From Amycolatopsis eburnea (GTDB lineage Bacteria; Actinomycetota; Actinomycetes; Mycobacteriales; Pseudonocardiaceae): a stretch of DNA of 64,000 nucleotides. Made by a program: the position numbers and the translations under genes. Positions 7,640 through 16,445 of this stretch are shown piece by piece (the first letter of the stretch is position 1; the number at the start of each line of letters is the position of its first letter). Under the pieces are notes generated by a model. It was not told where the DNA came from and made no database searches. It was given only the letters and a program-made list of their open reading frames with translations. The stretch is from NCBI RefSeq assembly GCF_003937945.1, contig NZ_RSEC01000061.1, positions 310,001 to 374,000 of the forward strand, given 5' to 3'.

Positions 7640-8210
7640 CGGGCTGTTCCCCGGCCACGCGCTGCCGCAGGACCTTCAGGGACTGCTCGCACCAGCGCAG
7701 GTTCTCCCGCTCGAACGACAGCCCGCGCATCAGCGTCAGGTACGGCCCGATCCGCTCCGCCGTGGCCAGGTAGTCGTCCTCGAACCGGCCGTCGAGCAGG
7801 CGCGCGCGAAGCCGCTCGTAGCGGGCGATCTTGGTCTCCGCGCGCGCCATCCGCTCCTCGAGCGCCTTCCGCACCGCGGCTCCGTCGCCGACGTCGACCG
7901 CCTGGACCTGCACCAGCAGCTCGTCGCGGATCACCCCGGGGCGGGGCGGGCGCGCGGTGAACTCGTGCAAGGTCCGGTGGCCCGCCTCGGTCACCGAGAA
8001 CAGGCGCTTGTCCGGCCGCCGCTCCTGGTGGACGGTCCGCGCCGAAACGAGGCCGTCGGCCGCCATCCGGTCGAGTTCGCGGTAGAGCTGCTGCGGGGTC
8101 GCCGCCCAGAAGTTCGCCACCGAGGCGTCGAAGCCCTTCGCCAGGTCGTAGCCCGACGCCTCGCCTTCGAGTAACGCCGCCAGCAGCGCGTGGCGCAGAG
8201 CGATACTCAC
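7632..8210 (-). CDS. PadR-family transcriptional regulator with Vir_act_alpha C-terminal domain
   Basis: 192 residues. Residues 1-75 have the PadR winged helix (ALLAALLEGEASGYDLAKGF, then PQQLYRELDRMAADGLV and a DKRLFSVTEAG wing). The rest is a helical C-terminal domain of the second PadR type. The start is a GTG at 8208-8210 lying directly after the TAA of the upstream SnoaL-like gene (TAAGTG, no gap), so translation is coupled. PadR proteins usually repress an adjacent operon and are released by small phenolics or drugs; an inverted repeat at 8618-8629 is a plausible site. Confidence 0.88.
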   Translation of the reverse strand: MSIALRHALLAALLEGEASGYDLAKGFDASVANFWAATPQQLYRELDRMAADGLVSARTVHQERRPDKRLFSVTEAGHRTLHEFTARPPRPGVIRDELLVQVQAVDVGDGAAVRKALEERMARAETKIARYERLRARLLDGRFEDDYLATAERIGPYLTLMRGLSFERENLRWCEQSLKVLRQRVAGEQPVS

Positions 8211-8600
8211 TTAGTTGAGTGCTTCCCGCTGAATCTGGCCGAACTGCGCCGCCATGGCATCGGCCAGCGCCTGCGCCGCCGACAGCGGGCGGACCATCAC
8301 CGTGAACTCGTCGATCAGGCCGTCGGCGTCGAGGTGCAGGAAGTCGCAGCCCTCGACCCGCACGTCGCCGATCCGCGCCTCGAAGACGAGGGCGTGGTCG
8401 CGCCCTTCACCGCCGCTCAGCTCACGCACGTAGCGGAAGTCCTCGAAGACGCGCAGGACGCCCCGCAGGATCGCGGCGGTGATCGCCTTGCCGGGGTACG
8501 GCTTGAAGGCCACCGGGCTGCGGAACACGACGTTCTCCGCCAGCGTCGCGGCCATGGCGTCGGGATCGCGGGCCTCGACGGCCTTGCGGAAGCTGCTCAT
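8211..8600 (-). CDS. SnoaL/NTF2-like small protein
   Basis: 129 residues, ATG at 8598-8600 with GAGGTG upstream. The order of elements fits the cone-shaped NTF2 fold: an N-terminal helix with KAVEARDPDAMAATLAENVVFRSP, then the central VFEARIGDVRVEGCDFLHLDADGLIDEF strands typical of SnoaL-like polyketide cyclase/isomerase relatives. Many of these bind small ligands without known catalysis. It is first gene of a two-gene unit with PadR; no catalytic residue can be assigned. Confidence 0.8.
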   Translation of the reverse strand: MSSFRKAVEARDPDAMAATLAENVVFRSPVAFKPYPGKAITAAILRGVLRVFEDFRYVRELSGGEGRDHALVFEARIGDVRVEGCDFLHLDADGLIDEFTVMVRPLSAAQALADAMAAQFGQIQREALN

Positions 8601-8617
8601 GCGGGCACCTCACCTAA

Positions 8618-8629
8618 TCAACAAGTTGA
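8618..8629. promoter_or_regulatory. inverted repeat, candidate PadR operator
   Basis: TCAAC-AA-GTTGA is a perfect 5-bp-arm inverted repeat 18 bases upstream of the SnoaL-like gene start, where a promoter would be expected. Autorepression by the PadR of the same unit is the simplest reading, by inference. Confidence 0.45.
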
Positions 8630-8663
8630 GTACACCGTAGCAGCCCGGCCGCTGTATAACGCC

Positions 8664-10253
8664 CTACACGGCGGCGCCGCGGGGTTCGTACTGGGCGCGC
8701 AGCGCCTTCTTGTCCGGCTTGCCCAGCCCGGTCATCGGCAGGGACTCCGCGACGATCACCTGCTTGGGCACGTGCACCGGGCCCTTGCGCTCCCGCACCG
8801 CCGCCTGGATCTCGCCGGTGAGGCGCTCGACGGCGGCCTCGTCCAGAGCTTCGCGCAGGACGACGACCGCGGTCACGGCCTCACCCCACTTCTCGTCGGG
8901 GGTGCCGATCACGCCGACCTGCGCGACCGCGGGGTGCTCGGCGACGACGTCCTCCACTTCGCGGGGGAAGACGTTGAAACCGCCGGTGACGATCATGTCC
9001 TTGACGCGGTCGACGATGAACCAGAAGCCGTCCTCGTCTTCGCGGGCGACGTCGCCGGTGTGCAGCCAGCCGTCGCGGAAGGTCTCCGCGGTGACCTCCG
9101 GGAGGTTCCAGTAGCCGCCGGCGAGCAGGGGGCCGGCCACGCAGATCTCGCCGGGCTCGCCGGGGGGCACGGGCTCGTCGTCCGGGCCGAGCAGGGCCGT
9201 GCGCAGGAAGGCCGACGGCCGCCCGCAGGACGCCAGCCGCGCGTCGTCGTGGTCGCCCTTGGCGAGGTAGCTGATCGCCATCGGCGCTTCGGACTGGCCG
9301 TAGTACTGCGCGAAGATCGGCCCGAACCGGTCGATCGCCTCGCGCAGCCGCACCGGGTTGATCGACGCCGCGCCGTAGTAGACCGTCTGCAGCGACGAGA
9401 GGTCGCGGGTGCGCGAGTCGGGGTGGTCCATCAGGGCGTAGAGCATGGTCGGCACCAGCATGGTGGCGGTGATCCGCTGCTCCTCGATGACGCGCAGCAC
9501 TTCGGCGACGTCGAACTTCGGCAGCACGACCAGGGAGCCGCCCTTGAGCAGCGTCGGGGCGAAGAACGCCGCGCCGGCGTGGGAGAGCGGTGTGCAGATC
9601 AGGAACTTCGGCGCTTCGGGCCACTCCCACTCGGAAAGCTGGATCTGGGTCATCGTGGTCATCGCCCGCGCGGTTCCCATGACGCCCTTGGGTTTTCCGG
9701 TGGTGCCGCCGGTGTAGGTGATGGAGACGACCTGGTCCGGAGGCAGCTCGACGGGCACGAGGGGCTTCGGCTCGAAGCCGGCGGCGGCCGCGGTCAGGTC
9801 CTTGCCGACGTGCGACAGCGGTTCCGGGACCGGGCCGATGGTGAGCACCTGGGTCAGCCCGGGCACCTTCTCGAGCAGCCCGAGCGCGCGCTCGACGAAC
9901 GCGGGCACCGGGTCGATGATCAGCGTGGTGATGCCGGCGTCTTCGAGGATGTAGGCGTGGTCGTCCAGTGATCCCAGGGGGTGCAGCGCGGTCCGCCGCG
10001 AGCCCTGCACCTGCCCGGAGGCGGTGACGAGCAGGACTTCGGGCCGGTTGAGCGACAGCAGCGCGACGGGGGCCCCGGTGCCGGCGCCGAGCGCTTCGAA
10101 GGCCTGGGCGTACTGGCTGACCTGTTCGGCGGTCCGGCCCCCGGTCAGCGTGGTGTCGCCGAGCACCATGACGGGCTTGTCCCGGTGGCGTTTGAGGGCG
10201 GACACGACCAGGTGTCCGAGGTGGTTCGGGTGCCGCATCGCCTGCTCGTCCAT
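8664..10253 (-). CDS. acyl-CoA synthetase / fatty-acid-CoA ligase
   Basis: 529 residues, ATG at 10251-10253 with GGAAGGGAG upstream. AMP-binding motifs of the adenylate-forming family are intact: SITYTGGTTGKPKGV (P-loop, about residue 190), YYGQSEAP (adenine-binding), GWLHTGDVAREDEDG with the hinge KDMIVTGGFNVFP, and the C-terminal catalytic lysine in LGKPDKKALRA. It activates a carboxylic acid to its CoA thioester via the acyl-adenylate; chain type cannot be read. A KstR-like operator (10279-10292) sits immediately upstream, suggesting a lipid or sterol-side-chain substrate. Length is normal for FadD enzymes. Confidence 0.9.
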   Translation of the reverse strand: MDEQAMRHPNHLGHLVVSALKRHRDKPVMVLGDTTLTGGRTAEQVSQYAQAFEALGAGTGAPVALLSLNRPEVLLVTASGQVQGSRRTALHPLGSLDDHAYILEDAGITTLIIDPVPAFVERALGLLEKVPGLTQVLTIGPVPEPLSHVGKDLTAAAAGFEPKPLVPVELPPDQVVSITYTGGTTGKPKGVMGTARAMTTMTQIQLSEWEWPEAPKFLICTPLSHAGAAFFAPTLLKGGSLVVLPKFDVAEVLRVIEEQRITATMLVPTMLYALMDHPDSRTRDLSSLQTVYYGAASINPVRLREAIDRFGPIFAQYYGQSEAPMAISYLAKGDHDDARLASCGRPSAFLRTALLGPDDEPVPPGEPGEICVAGPLLAGGYWNLPEVTAETFRDGWLHTGDVAREDEDGFWFIVDRVKDMIVTGGFNVFPREVEDVVAEHPAVAQVGVIGTPDEKWGEAVTAVVVLREALDEAAVERLTGEIQAAVRERKGPVHVPKQVIVAESLPMTGLGKPDKKALRAQYEPRGAAV

Positions 10254-10278
10254 CGGTCTCCCTTCCGCGGCGCCAGAC

Positions 10279-10292
10279 TAGAACACGTTCCA
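10279..10292. promoter_or_regulatory. KstR-like operator upstream of the acyl-CoA synthetase
   Basis: TAGAACACGTTCCA fits the 14-base pattern TnnAACnnGTTnnA established for the TetR-family sterol-catabolism repressor KstR of mycobacteria and rhodococci. It lies 26 bases upstream of the ATG at 10253, a repressor position. Recognition by a KstR homologue elsewhere in the genome is inference. Confidence 0.55.
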
Positions 10293-10314
10293 GTTTCGGG
10301 CAACACGGTGGGCG

Positions 10315-11700
10315 TCACGGCACCGGGGCCGCCTGGGCGCGGGCCACGGCCTCGTCGCGGTCGGGCCGCAGCAGGTAGCCCGCCCGCAGCGCCCGGTCCG
10401 CCGCCGCGGTGAACTTCGCGACGTAGGTGGCGTGGTCCGGGTACAGCTGCCGGATCCGCGCCGGTGACAACGGTGTCGTCGTCCCGAGGAGCAGGCACGC
10501 GCCCGGCACGTTGCCGCCGCTGTTGTTCGGCGCGTACGCCGCCACCGGCACGTCGAGATCGGGCAGCCGGACACCGCCGAGGGCGTTCTCGTCGCCGTCG
10601 CGCACCACGATCAGGTTGAGCAGCAGCGCGATCGGCGGCGCGGCGGGCGGGGCCGCGCCGCCGCGGGCCCAGCGGTCCAGGTGCGCGAACGCCGCGTTCT
10701 CCGCGTACCGGAAGGTCATGCTGTTGACCGGCTTGTCGCACGTCGTCGGCGCGCCGTCGTTGAGGGACCGGTCACGGGCGTTGGCGGCGTTGTAGAGGTC
10801 GAGCCCGTACTGGTCGGCGTGCGCGGTGCCGGCGACTTCCCAGGTGCGCACCCGGGCGGTGTCCTGGCGGACCGAAGCCGAGGCGACGACGTCGGTTTCC
10901 GACTGCAGGACGAAGACCGGCACGTCGAGGTCGGTGCGGATGCGGGCCGAGAGCGGGCCGAGGACGCCGTCGCCGATCGGGGCCGCGAGCGCGGCGCGGC
11001 CGTGGATCATGATGCCGTCGTAGGCGTGGCGCACCGGCTGGATCGCGTTGGCGTAGGTGGTCAGCCGCAGCGCGGACTGCGAGTGGCCGGTGGCCAGCAC
11101 GACCGACGGCGACCGGCCGCCGAACAGCCGCGGGTCGGTCCGGACGGCCTGCGCGGCCTGGGAAAAGACGTCGTAGGAAAGCGCATCCCCGCTCAGGTCC
11201 ACGGTGGCGTACCGGCCGGGGTCGAGGCTCTTGAGCTTGTCCGCTCCGGCTTTCTGGGTCGTCACGCCGACGTAGGCGTAGCCCTGCCGGGTGAAGTGCT
11301 CGTACGACTGCGAGAAGTCCACGGGGATGTCGACGCCGAAGCTGACGTTGAGCCATTCGACGACGACGGTGCCGGTGAAGCGCGCGGGATCCGACGGCCG
11401 CACCACGACCATCCGCGTGGTGTACGGGTTGCCGGTGCTCGCGACGCGCGTGGCCCACCGCCCGTCGTCGGTCCACAGGCCCGTCTGGGTGAATGTGTCG
11501 GCTTCGCCGGACAGCAGGTACTCCTCCTCGACGTACCCGCGGGAGGTGAGGTCGAGGACGCCCTGGGCGCCGCTGACCGGCCAGCCCTTGCCGGCGTTCG
11601 CGGGCACGGCGGTGACGGTGGGCGCGGCGGCGTGGGCGGTTCCGGTGAGCACGAGGCCGGTCAGGAGCGCGGTCAGCAGGACGAGCAGGGCTCTGCGCAT
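10315..11700 (-). CDS. secreted alpha/beta-hydrolase-domain protein
   Basis: 461 residues with ATG at 11698-11700 and AGGAAGGA seven bases upstream. Residues 1-25 are a signal peptide (ALLVLLTALLTGLVLTGTAHA). The mature protein has VVVEWLNVSFGVD in the N-terminal third and the nucleophile elbow ATGHSQSALRLTTYANA (GHSQS), then VPVFVLQSETDV and VAGTAHADQYG, supplying acid and histidine. This matches the large alpha/beta-hydrolase domain family (Abhydrolase_10 type) of extracellular actinobacterial proteins; substrate unknown. It is read toward the acyl-CoA synthetase but has its own start region, so co-transcription is uncertain. Confidence 0.85.
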   Translation of the reverse strand: MRRALLVLLTALLTGLVLTGTAHAAAPTVTAVPANAGKGWPVSGAQGVLDLTSRGYVEEEYLLSGEADTFTQTGLWTDDGRWATRVASTGNPYTTRMVVVRPSDPARFTGTVVVEWLNVSFGVDIPVDFSQSYEHFTRQGYAYVGVTTQKAGADKLKSLDPGRYATVDLSGDALSYDVFSQAAQAVRTDPRLFGGRSPSVVLATGHSQSALRLTTYANAIQPVRHAYDGIMIHGRAALAAPIGDGVLGPLSARIRTDLDVPVFVLQSETDVVASASVRQDTARVRTWEVAGTAHADQYGLDLYNAANARDRSLNDGAPTTCDKPVNSMTFRYAENAAFAHLDRWARGGAAPPAAPPIALLLNLIVVRDGDENALGGVRLPDLDVPVAAYAPNNSGGNVPGACLLLGTTTPLSPARIRQLYPDHATYVAKFTAAADRALRAGYLLRPDRDEAVARAQAAPVP

Positions 11701-12022
11701 GGGAATCCTTCCTGGTGGTGGCCCGCGGCGGGAGGGCTCCGGCTCCCACCACCGTCCACATCGGACACAGGCGCGGTGGCCGGGCCGGCCACCGCCTCCG
11801 TCTTCTACTCGCCGGTACGGGCCAGGGCAACGAAGCGTCCGTCCGGGGACGCGGAAACACCGGGGAAAGCTCAGGGAAGTGACAAATCGCAGGCACCGGT
11901 CACTCGGATCCGGAGAAATCCGGGAAGTCCTTCCGGCGCCGCAACCTTGCGCGGGTGTCACTCGTTGCGCGACTATTCGCGGAACGTTTCTGCACGTGCA
12001 AGCGCACGGGCGAGGGGGTGTG

Positions 12023-13297
12023 GTGACCGAGGTGGCGCCGGCGGTGGCCGGGACGGTGGACGGCCCGAGCGACGCGGCTTTGATCGAGGCGGTACGCGGC
12101 GGGGACATCGCCGCGTTCGGCCGGCTGTACGACCGGCACCTCGGGGCCGCGCGCCGGGTGGCGGCCGCGATCGCGGCCGACGAAGCCGAGCGCGACGACC
12201 TGATCGCGGAAGGATTCACCCGCGTACTGCGGATTCTGCGCTCGGGCGAAGGTCCGGACGAGGATTTCCGGCCGTACCTGCTGACCACCATCCGGAACAC
12301 GATGATCAGCTGGCGGCGGCGCGACTCCGCCGTCTCCCTCGTCGCCGAGGTGCCGGACGTCCTGCCGGGGGAGGGGAGCGACGAGCCGGTGGGCAGCCGG
12401 CTGCACGCCACCGTCGCCGCGGATGCGTTCGCGAGCCTGCCCGAACGGTGGCGAACCGTCCTGTGGCGGACCGAAATCGACGGCGATTCGCCCGCGCGGA
12501 TCGCCGCCGACATCGGGATGACGCCGAACGGCGTCGCCGCGCTGGCCTACCGCGCCCGCGAAGGCCTGCGCCAGGCGTACCTGGACCAGCACGTGCCGGC
12601 CGCGCGGCGGCGGAACTGCAAGGTCGTCTCCGCGCAGCTGGCCCGGTACGTGCGCGACGGGATCGGGGACCACAAGGCCCACCGGATCACCGCCCACCTC
12701 GACCGCTGCGCGGACTGCCGGGAGCTCGCCGGCGGCCTCCGGCAGCTCAACCAGGAACTGCCCGCGACGATCATCCCGCTCATCCTGGGCGTCCCGGTCG
12801 TGTCGCAGTGGCTGTCCGCCACCGGCTCGCTCGCCTCGTCCGGCGCCGCGGCGAGCGCGGGCACGTCGGCGTTGTCGTGGGCCACGGCGGCGAAGGTCGC
12901 CGCGGCGAGCGCGGCGCTGGTCACGACCGTGACGATCGGCGCGAGCACCTCCGCCGACGTGCCGCCCCTTTCCGGGCCGGACAGCACGACCACGCAGCCG
13001 GCCGGGCGGGGACCCGGCACGCGAGCCGTGGCGCCCGCCGCGTCCTCCGGGACGTCGGACGCGCAGCCCGCGCCGTCGCTCACCGGGTCCGCCACCCCCG
13101 CCGCCGAGACGACCGGGGAGCCGACCGGCGAGCAGCGGCCCGGCGGGTCGGCGGGGGCCGCGAACCCGACGAAGCCCGAGGTGGCGGCGGACCCGGAGCC
13201 GGGCAAGCCGTCCACGCACGCGGGCAAGCGGCAGAACGAGGACAAGACGAAGACCCCGGGGCCGAAGACGGAGAACACACCGGTGCCCCAGGGCTGA
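12023..13297 (+). CDS. ECF sigma factor fused to zinc-finger/membrane anti-sigma-like tail
   Basis: 424 residues. Residues 18-90 carry sigma region 2 (ALIEAVRGGDIAAFGRLYDR, then DDLIAEGFTRVLRILRSG), residues 125-185 carry region 4 (LPERWRTVLWRTEIDGDSPA with GMTPNGVAALAYRAREGLR). A zinc-finger-like segment follows (ITAHLDRCADCRELAGGL, H..C..C as in anti-sigma ZAS domains), then one membrane helix at about 290-312 and a long Ser/Thr/Pro-rich tail that would lie outside the cell. The GTG at 12023 has GAGGGG upstream; a GTG three bases earlier is equally possible. Single-chain sigma/anti-sigma architecture is known for some ECF groups; target genes unknown. Confidence 0.85.
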   Translation: MTEVAPAVAGTVDGPSDAALIEAVRGGDIAAFGRLYDRHLGAARRVAAAIAADEAERDDLIAEGFTRVLRILRSGEGPDEDFRPYLLTTIRNTMISWRRRDSAVSLVAEVPDVLPGEGSDEPVGSRLHATVAADAFASLPERWRTVLWRTEIDGDSPARIAADIGMTPNGVAALAYRAREGLRQAYLDQHVPAARRRNCKVVSAQLARYVRDGIGDHKAHRITAHLDRCADCRELAGGLRQLNQELPATIIPLILGVPVVSQWLSATGSLASSGAAASAGTSALSWATAAKVAAASAALVTTVTIGASTSADVPPLSGPDSTTTQPAGRGPGTRAVAPAASSGTSDAQPAPSLTGSATPAAETTGEPTGEQRPGGSAGAANPTKPEVAADPEPGKPSTHAGKRQNEDKTKTPGPKTENTPVPQG

Positions 13298-13320
13298 CCC
13301 GGCCCCGCGCGGGGCCGGGT
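13297..13320. terminator. bidirectional intrinsic-type hairpin
   Basis: A perfect 10-bp stem (ACCCGGCCCC / GGGGCCGGGT) with a GCGC loop begins on the last base of the sigma-factor stop codon and lies between two convergent genes. No T-run follows, as is common in high-GC actinomycetes. Confidence 0.75.
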
Positions 13321-13327
13321 CACCCGC

Positions 13328-15607
13328 TCAGCAGGGCTGGAGCAGCCAGCAGAGCCGGAAGTTCGCCTGGTACGTCGCCGGCGTCGGCGGCGCGACGACG
13401 TTCTGCGTCCGCGCCCCGCCGTGCGCCCAGCTGGTGAAGGCGTACTTGAGGTTGAGCGGCGGCAGGTTCTGCGGGCTGTTCGCGCTGATCGAGTTGGTCG
13501 AACCGGCGATCACCGTGCGCGAGAACGGGGTCCGCTGCTGCGTCCCGCCGACGGTGAGCATCGCCTGGCTGGGGCTGGAGGTGAAGTTCAGCGTGACCGT
13601 CTTCGGCTGCAGGTCGATCGTCTTGGTCCCGGTCCGGCCGGTCGAGTCCGTCGCGGTCAGCGTCAGCTGCAGGTACGACGGGTACTCGTGGTCGGGTGCG
13701 ACGAACGAGCCCGAGGCCACGCCCGGGAAGTCCTGGACGTTGTGGGTGTGGCAGGTGCCGTTGGCCGCGCAGTGCCGGATCGCGAGCCGCCAGGACAGCG
13801 CCGAGGGCGGCAGCTGGCCGTCCTGGGCGTCGATCGCGCGGCCGGCGAAGGGCACGGTCTGGCCGACCGACCAGGTGAGCGCGGCGTCGGGCGTGTCGAT
13901 GACCGGCACCGGGTCGAGCCCGGCCGGGTTCCCGACGGCGACGCGGACGGTCGTCGTCGCCGTCGCGCCGTGCGAGTCGGTGACCCGCAGGCCCGCGTCG
14001 ACCGTCGCCGCCGCGGTGTAGGTCCAGGTGGGCCGCGACGCCGTGGAGTCGTCGTACGCGCCGTCGGCGTCGAGGTCCCAGCCGTAGGACAAGGTGTCGC
14101 CGGCGTCCGGGTCGGTGGAACCGGTGCCGTCGAACTGGACGGTGAGCGGCGCGGGCCCGCTGGACGGCGTCGCCGTGGCCGCGGCGACGGGCGGCCGGTT
14201 GGTGCCGCCGGGGTAGCCGACCCGGTGGAGCTCCCCGGCGCCGAGCGCGACGTAGAACAGGTCGCCGTCCGGGCCGGTGAGCACCTGCACCGGCACGTTG
14301 ACGCCGGTCACGAACGGCACCAGCCGGCTCGGGCTCGGCTGGCCGCCGGAGGTCTGCATCGCCCAGATGCAGCCGCGGGAGGAGTCGGCGAAGAACAGCG
14401 CGCCGGCGTACTCGGCGGGGTAGTTGCTGCCGGATTCGAAGGCGATGCCGCTGATCGACGAGCCGCCGGTCGGGCACGGGTCGCTCGCGACGACCTTGGC
14501 GTTGTGGTTGTAGGCGTAGTACGGCGCGGTCTGGCCGCCCGCGGAGTACAGCGATTCGCAGCGGTCGAGGTTCGCGCCGTCGTAGCCGGCCTGGCGGGCG
14601 GTGCCTTCGAAGCAGGGCCAGCCGAAGTTCTCGGCCACGCCGTCGCCGACGTCCGCGACGCGGTTGATCTCTTCCCAGGTGTTCCAGCCGACGTCACCGG
14701 CCCACAGCTCGTTCGTGCCGGGCCGGAACCCGAAGCGGAACTGGTTGCGGGCGCCGTAGGCGATGATGCGCCGGGCGTTGGCGTCGGCGCTGCCCGCGAA
14801 CGGGTTGCCGGGGAGCCCGGCGCCGGTGTCGGGGTCGATGCGCAGGAGCGTGCCGTTGAGCAGCACCGGCTGCCCGGCCGCGCGGCGCGGGGACTGCGAC
14901 CGCAGCGCGCCGCCTTCCGCGGCCGGCGGCGAGAGGTTCGTGCCGGCCGGCGACGGCGGGTCGGCGCAGGGGTTGCCGACCTGGCCGTAGTCGGCGAAGT
15001 TGAAGCTGGCGCCGTCGCCGCCGCCCGCGTACAGGGCGCCGTCCGGGCCGAAGGCGAGCGCGCCGATCGAATGGCTCGGGTACTGCTGGCACCAGCCGGT
15101 GACCAGCGGTTTCTCGCTGACCGCCGTCCCGTCCGGGCCCATGGTGAGCTGCGAGACGCGGCCGGTGACGACGCAGCCCTTGTCGGTCGCGCCCGGCGGC
15201 GTGGGGCAGGTGTCGCCCCAGCGCGGCGCGGTCCCGCCCGGCTCGGCGTCGAGCGTGTAGGAGACGTAGACGTACGGCCGGGCGGGGAACCCGGGGTCGA
15301 CCGCGAGCCCGAGCAGGCCCCGGTCCCAGAAGTCCTGGGTCGCGGTGCGCAGGTCGGCGAACACGGTCGCGGTCGGGTCGGCGAGCGAGTCGAAGACCTT
15401 GACCAGGCCGCTCTTCTCGGCGATGAAGACCCGGCCGTCGGGCGCGAACGCCGCGGCGGTCGGCGAGCTCAGCCCGCCGATGGCGACGGTGTCGGTGAAC
15501 CCGGCGGGCACGGCGGCGGCCGGTGGCGCGGTGGCCACGGCGAAGCCGATGGCGAGCGGTGCGACGACACCCCATGCCAAGGCACGTCTTGATCTTCGAT
15601 AGCCCAT
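13328..15607 (-). CDS. secreted PQQ-dependent sugar dehydrogenase-like protein with PKD domain
   Basis: 759 residues. ATG at 15605-15607 has GGAG six bases upstream; a GTG one codon earlier is less well spaced. The signal peptide ends near PPAAAVPA. Residues 40-450 are a six-bladed GSDH/hedgehog-interacting propeller: TAAAFAPDGRVFIAEKSGLVKV, GLLGLAVDPGFPA, SIGALAFGPDGALYAGGGDG, NQFRFGFRPGTNELWAGDVG and a cysteine-rich loop. A PKD domain follows (PSSGPAPLTVQFDGTGSTDP, about 470-560), then two beta domains and a C-terminal segment ending in two cysteines. It probably oxidises extracellular sugars or binds polysaccharide; true PQQ use cannot be proven from sequence. Confidence 0.85.
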   Translation of the reverse strand: MGYRRSRRALAWGVVAPLAIGFAVATAPPAAAVPAGFTDTVAIGGLSSPTAAAFAPDGRVFIAEKSGLVKVFDSLADPTATVFADLRTATQDFWDRGLLGLAVDPGFPARPYVYVSYTLDAEPGGTAPRWGDTCPTPPGATDKGCVVTGRVSQLTMGPDGTAVSEKPLVTGWCQQYPSHSIGALAFGPDGALYAGGGDGASFNFADYGQVGNPCADPPSPAGTNLSPPAAEGGALRSQSPRRAAGQPVLLNGTLLRIDPDTGAGLPGNPFAGSADANARRIIAYGARNQFRFGFRPGTNELWAGDVGWNTWEEINRVADVGDGVAENFGWPCFEGTARQAGYDGANLDRCESLYSAGGQTAPYYAYNHNAKVVASDPCPTGGSSISGIAFESGSNYPAEYAGALFFADSSRGCIWAMQTSGGQPSPSRLVPFVTGVNVPVQVLTGPDGDLFYVALGAGELHRVGYPGGTNRPPVAAATATPSSGPAPLTVQFDGTGSTDPDAGDTLSYGWDLDADGAYDDSTASRPTWTYTAAATVDAGLRVTDSHGATATTTVRVAVGNPAGLDPVPVIDTPDAALTWSVGQTVPFAGRAIDAQDGQLPPSALSWRLAIRHCAANGTCHTHNVQDFPGVASGSFVAPDHEYPSYLQLTLTATDSTGRTGTKTIDLQPKTVTLNFTSSPSQAMLTVGGTQQRTPFSRTVIAGSTNSISANSPQNLPPLNLKYAFTSWAHGGARTQNVVAPPTPATYQANFRLCWLLQPC

Positions 15608-15737
15608 CACGAACTCCAGGTGCGGTGGGGACCGGACAAGTGCGAACGCTGTCCCGTATGGCGTGTGGAGTCCGAAAGTTGTTACACCGCTGACGGAAGT
15701 GTCCCTGAATCGCGCAAACCCCTTGCGGGTGAATAAC

Positions 15738-16370
15738 TCACTGGCGCGGGCGGGCCAGCCATTCGGCCAGCAGTGCGCGTTCGGCGTCGGTGAGCGGCGC
15801 GGCGGGGGCCGCGTCCGGCTCGGGGGCGTCGGTGAGGATCCGGTGGGCGACCGCCTCCCACATGGCGTCGGCGAGGCCGGGGTCGCGGCTCTCCGGGGGC
15901 GCGGCCAGCAGGGCGAGCACCGTCCCGGTCCCGGCGGCGTGGACCAGTTCGGCCGCGCGCGGCTCGGGGACGCGGAGCCGTCCGGCCGTGGCGACGCGGT
16001 GGATGCGGCCGCGCAAGACCGCCAGGCCCGCTTCGGCCGCCGGCGAAACGCGGCCGGGGACGACCAGCAGGCCGAACACGGCCGGGTTGGCGAGGCCGAA
16101 CCCGATGTGGGCGTCCCAGCCCGCCCGTAGGTCGGCCACCGGGTCGCCGGTGCCCGCGGTGTCCGACTTCCCCTCGACGTAGCTGGTGAAGACGTGCTCG
16201 GCGACCGCGTCGAGCAGCGCGTCCTTGTCCTCGAAGAACCGGTAGAGCGCCGGCGCCTGCACGCCGGCCGCCTGGGCGACGGCGCGGACGGTCACCGCCG
16301 CGGCCCCCTGCTCCCGGAGCAGCCGCGCGGCGGTCTCGACGATCTTCTCGCGGGCTTCCGTCCGGTTCAT
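15738..16370 (-). CDS. TetR-family regulator
   Basis: 210 residues. The N-terminal helix-turn-helix (KIVETAARLLREQGAAAVTV, then VAQAAGVQAPALYRFFEDKD) is typical TetR. The C-terminal ligand domain is WHG-type in general shape with no assigned ligand. ATG at 16368-16370. It is divergent from the NmrA-type oxidoreductase with a 75-bp shared control region containing inverted repeats, so it most likely represses that gene and itself. Confidence 0.9.
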   Translation of the reverse strand: MNRTEAREKIVETAARLLREQGAAAVTVRAVAQAAGVQAPALYRFFEDKDALLDAVAEHVFTSYVEGKSDTAGTGDPVADLRAGWDAHIGFGLANPAVFGLLVVPGRVSPAAEAGLAVLRGRIHRVATAGRLRVPEPRAAELVHAAGTGTVLALLAAPPESRDPGLADAMWEAVAHRILTDAPEPDAAPAAPLTDAERALLAEWLARPRQ

Positions 16371-16407
16371 GGTTCCAATGGTAACGCATGATGGCTAGCA
16401 TTGGTGC

Positions 16408-16432
16408 TAACGTAGTTACTAACGACGTTAAC
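16408..16432. promoter_or_regulatory. tandem inverted repeats in TetR/oxidoreductase divergent region
   Basis: TAAC-GTA-GTTA (16408-16418) is followed by AACG-A-CGTT (16421-16429) and the palindrome GTTAAC (16427-16432). All lie just upstream of the oxidoreductase ribosome site, and are the best candidate operator for the TetR gene on the other side. Confidence 0.5.
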
Positions 16433-16445
16433 GAAGGGAACCGCC

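Noticed and set aside
8190..9971. A 593-codon plus-strand frame antisense to the acyl-CoA synthetase
   Set aside because: The minus strand carries all family motifs with a good ribosome site; the plus frame is an artefact of GC bias.
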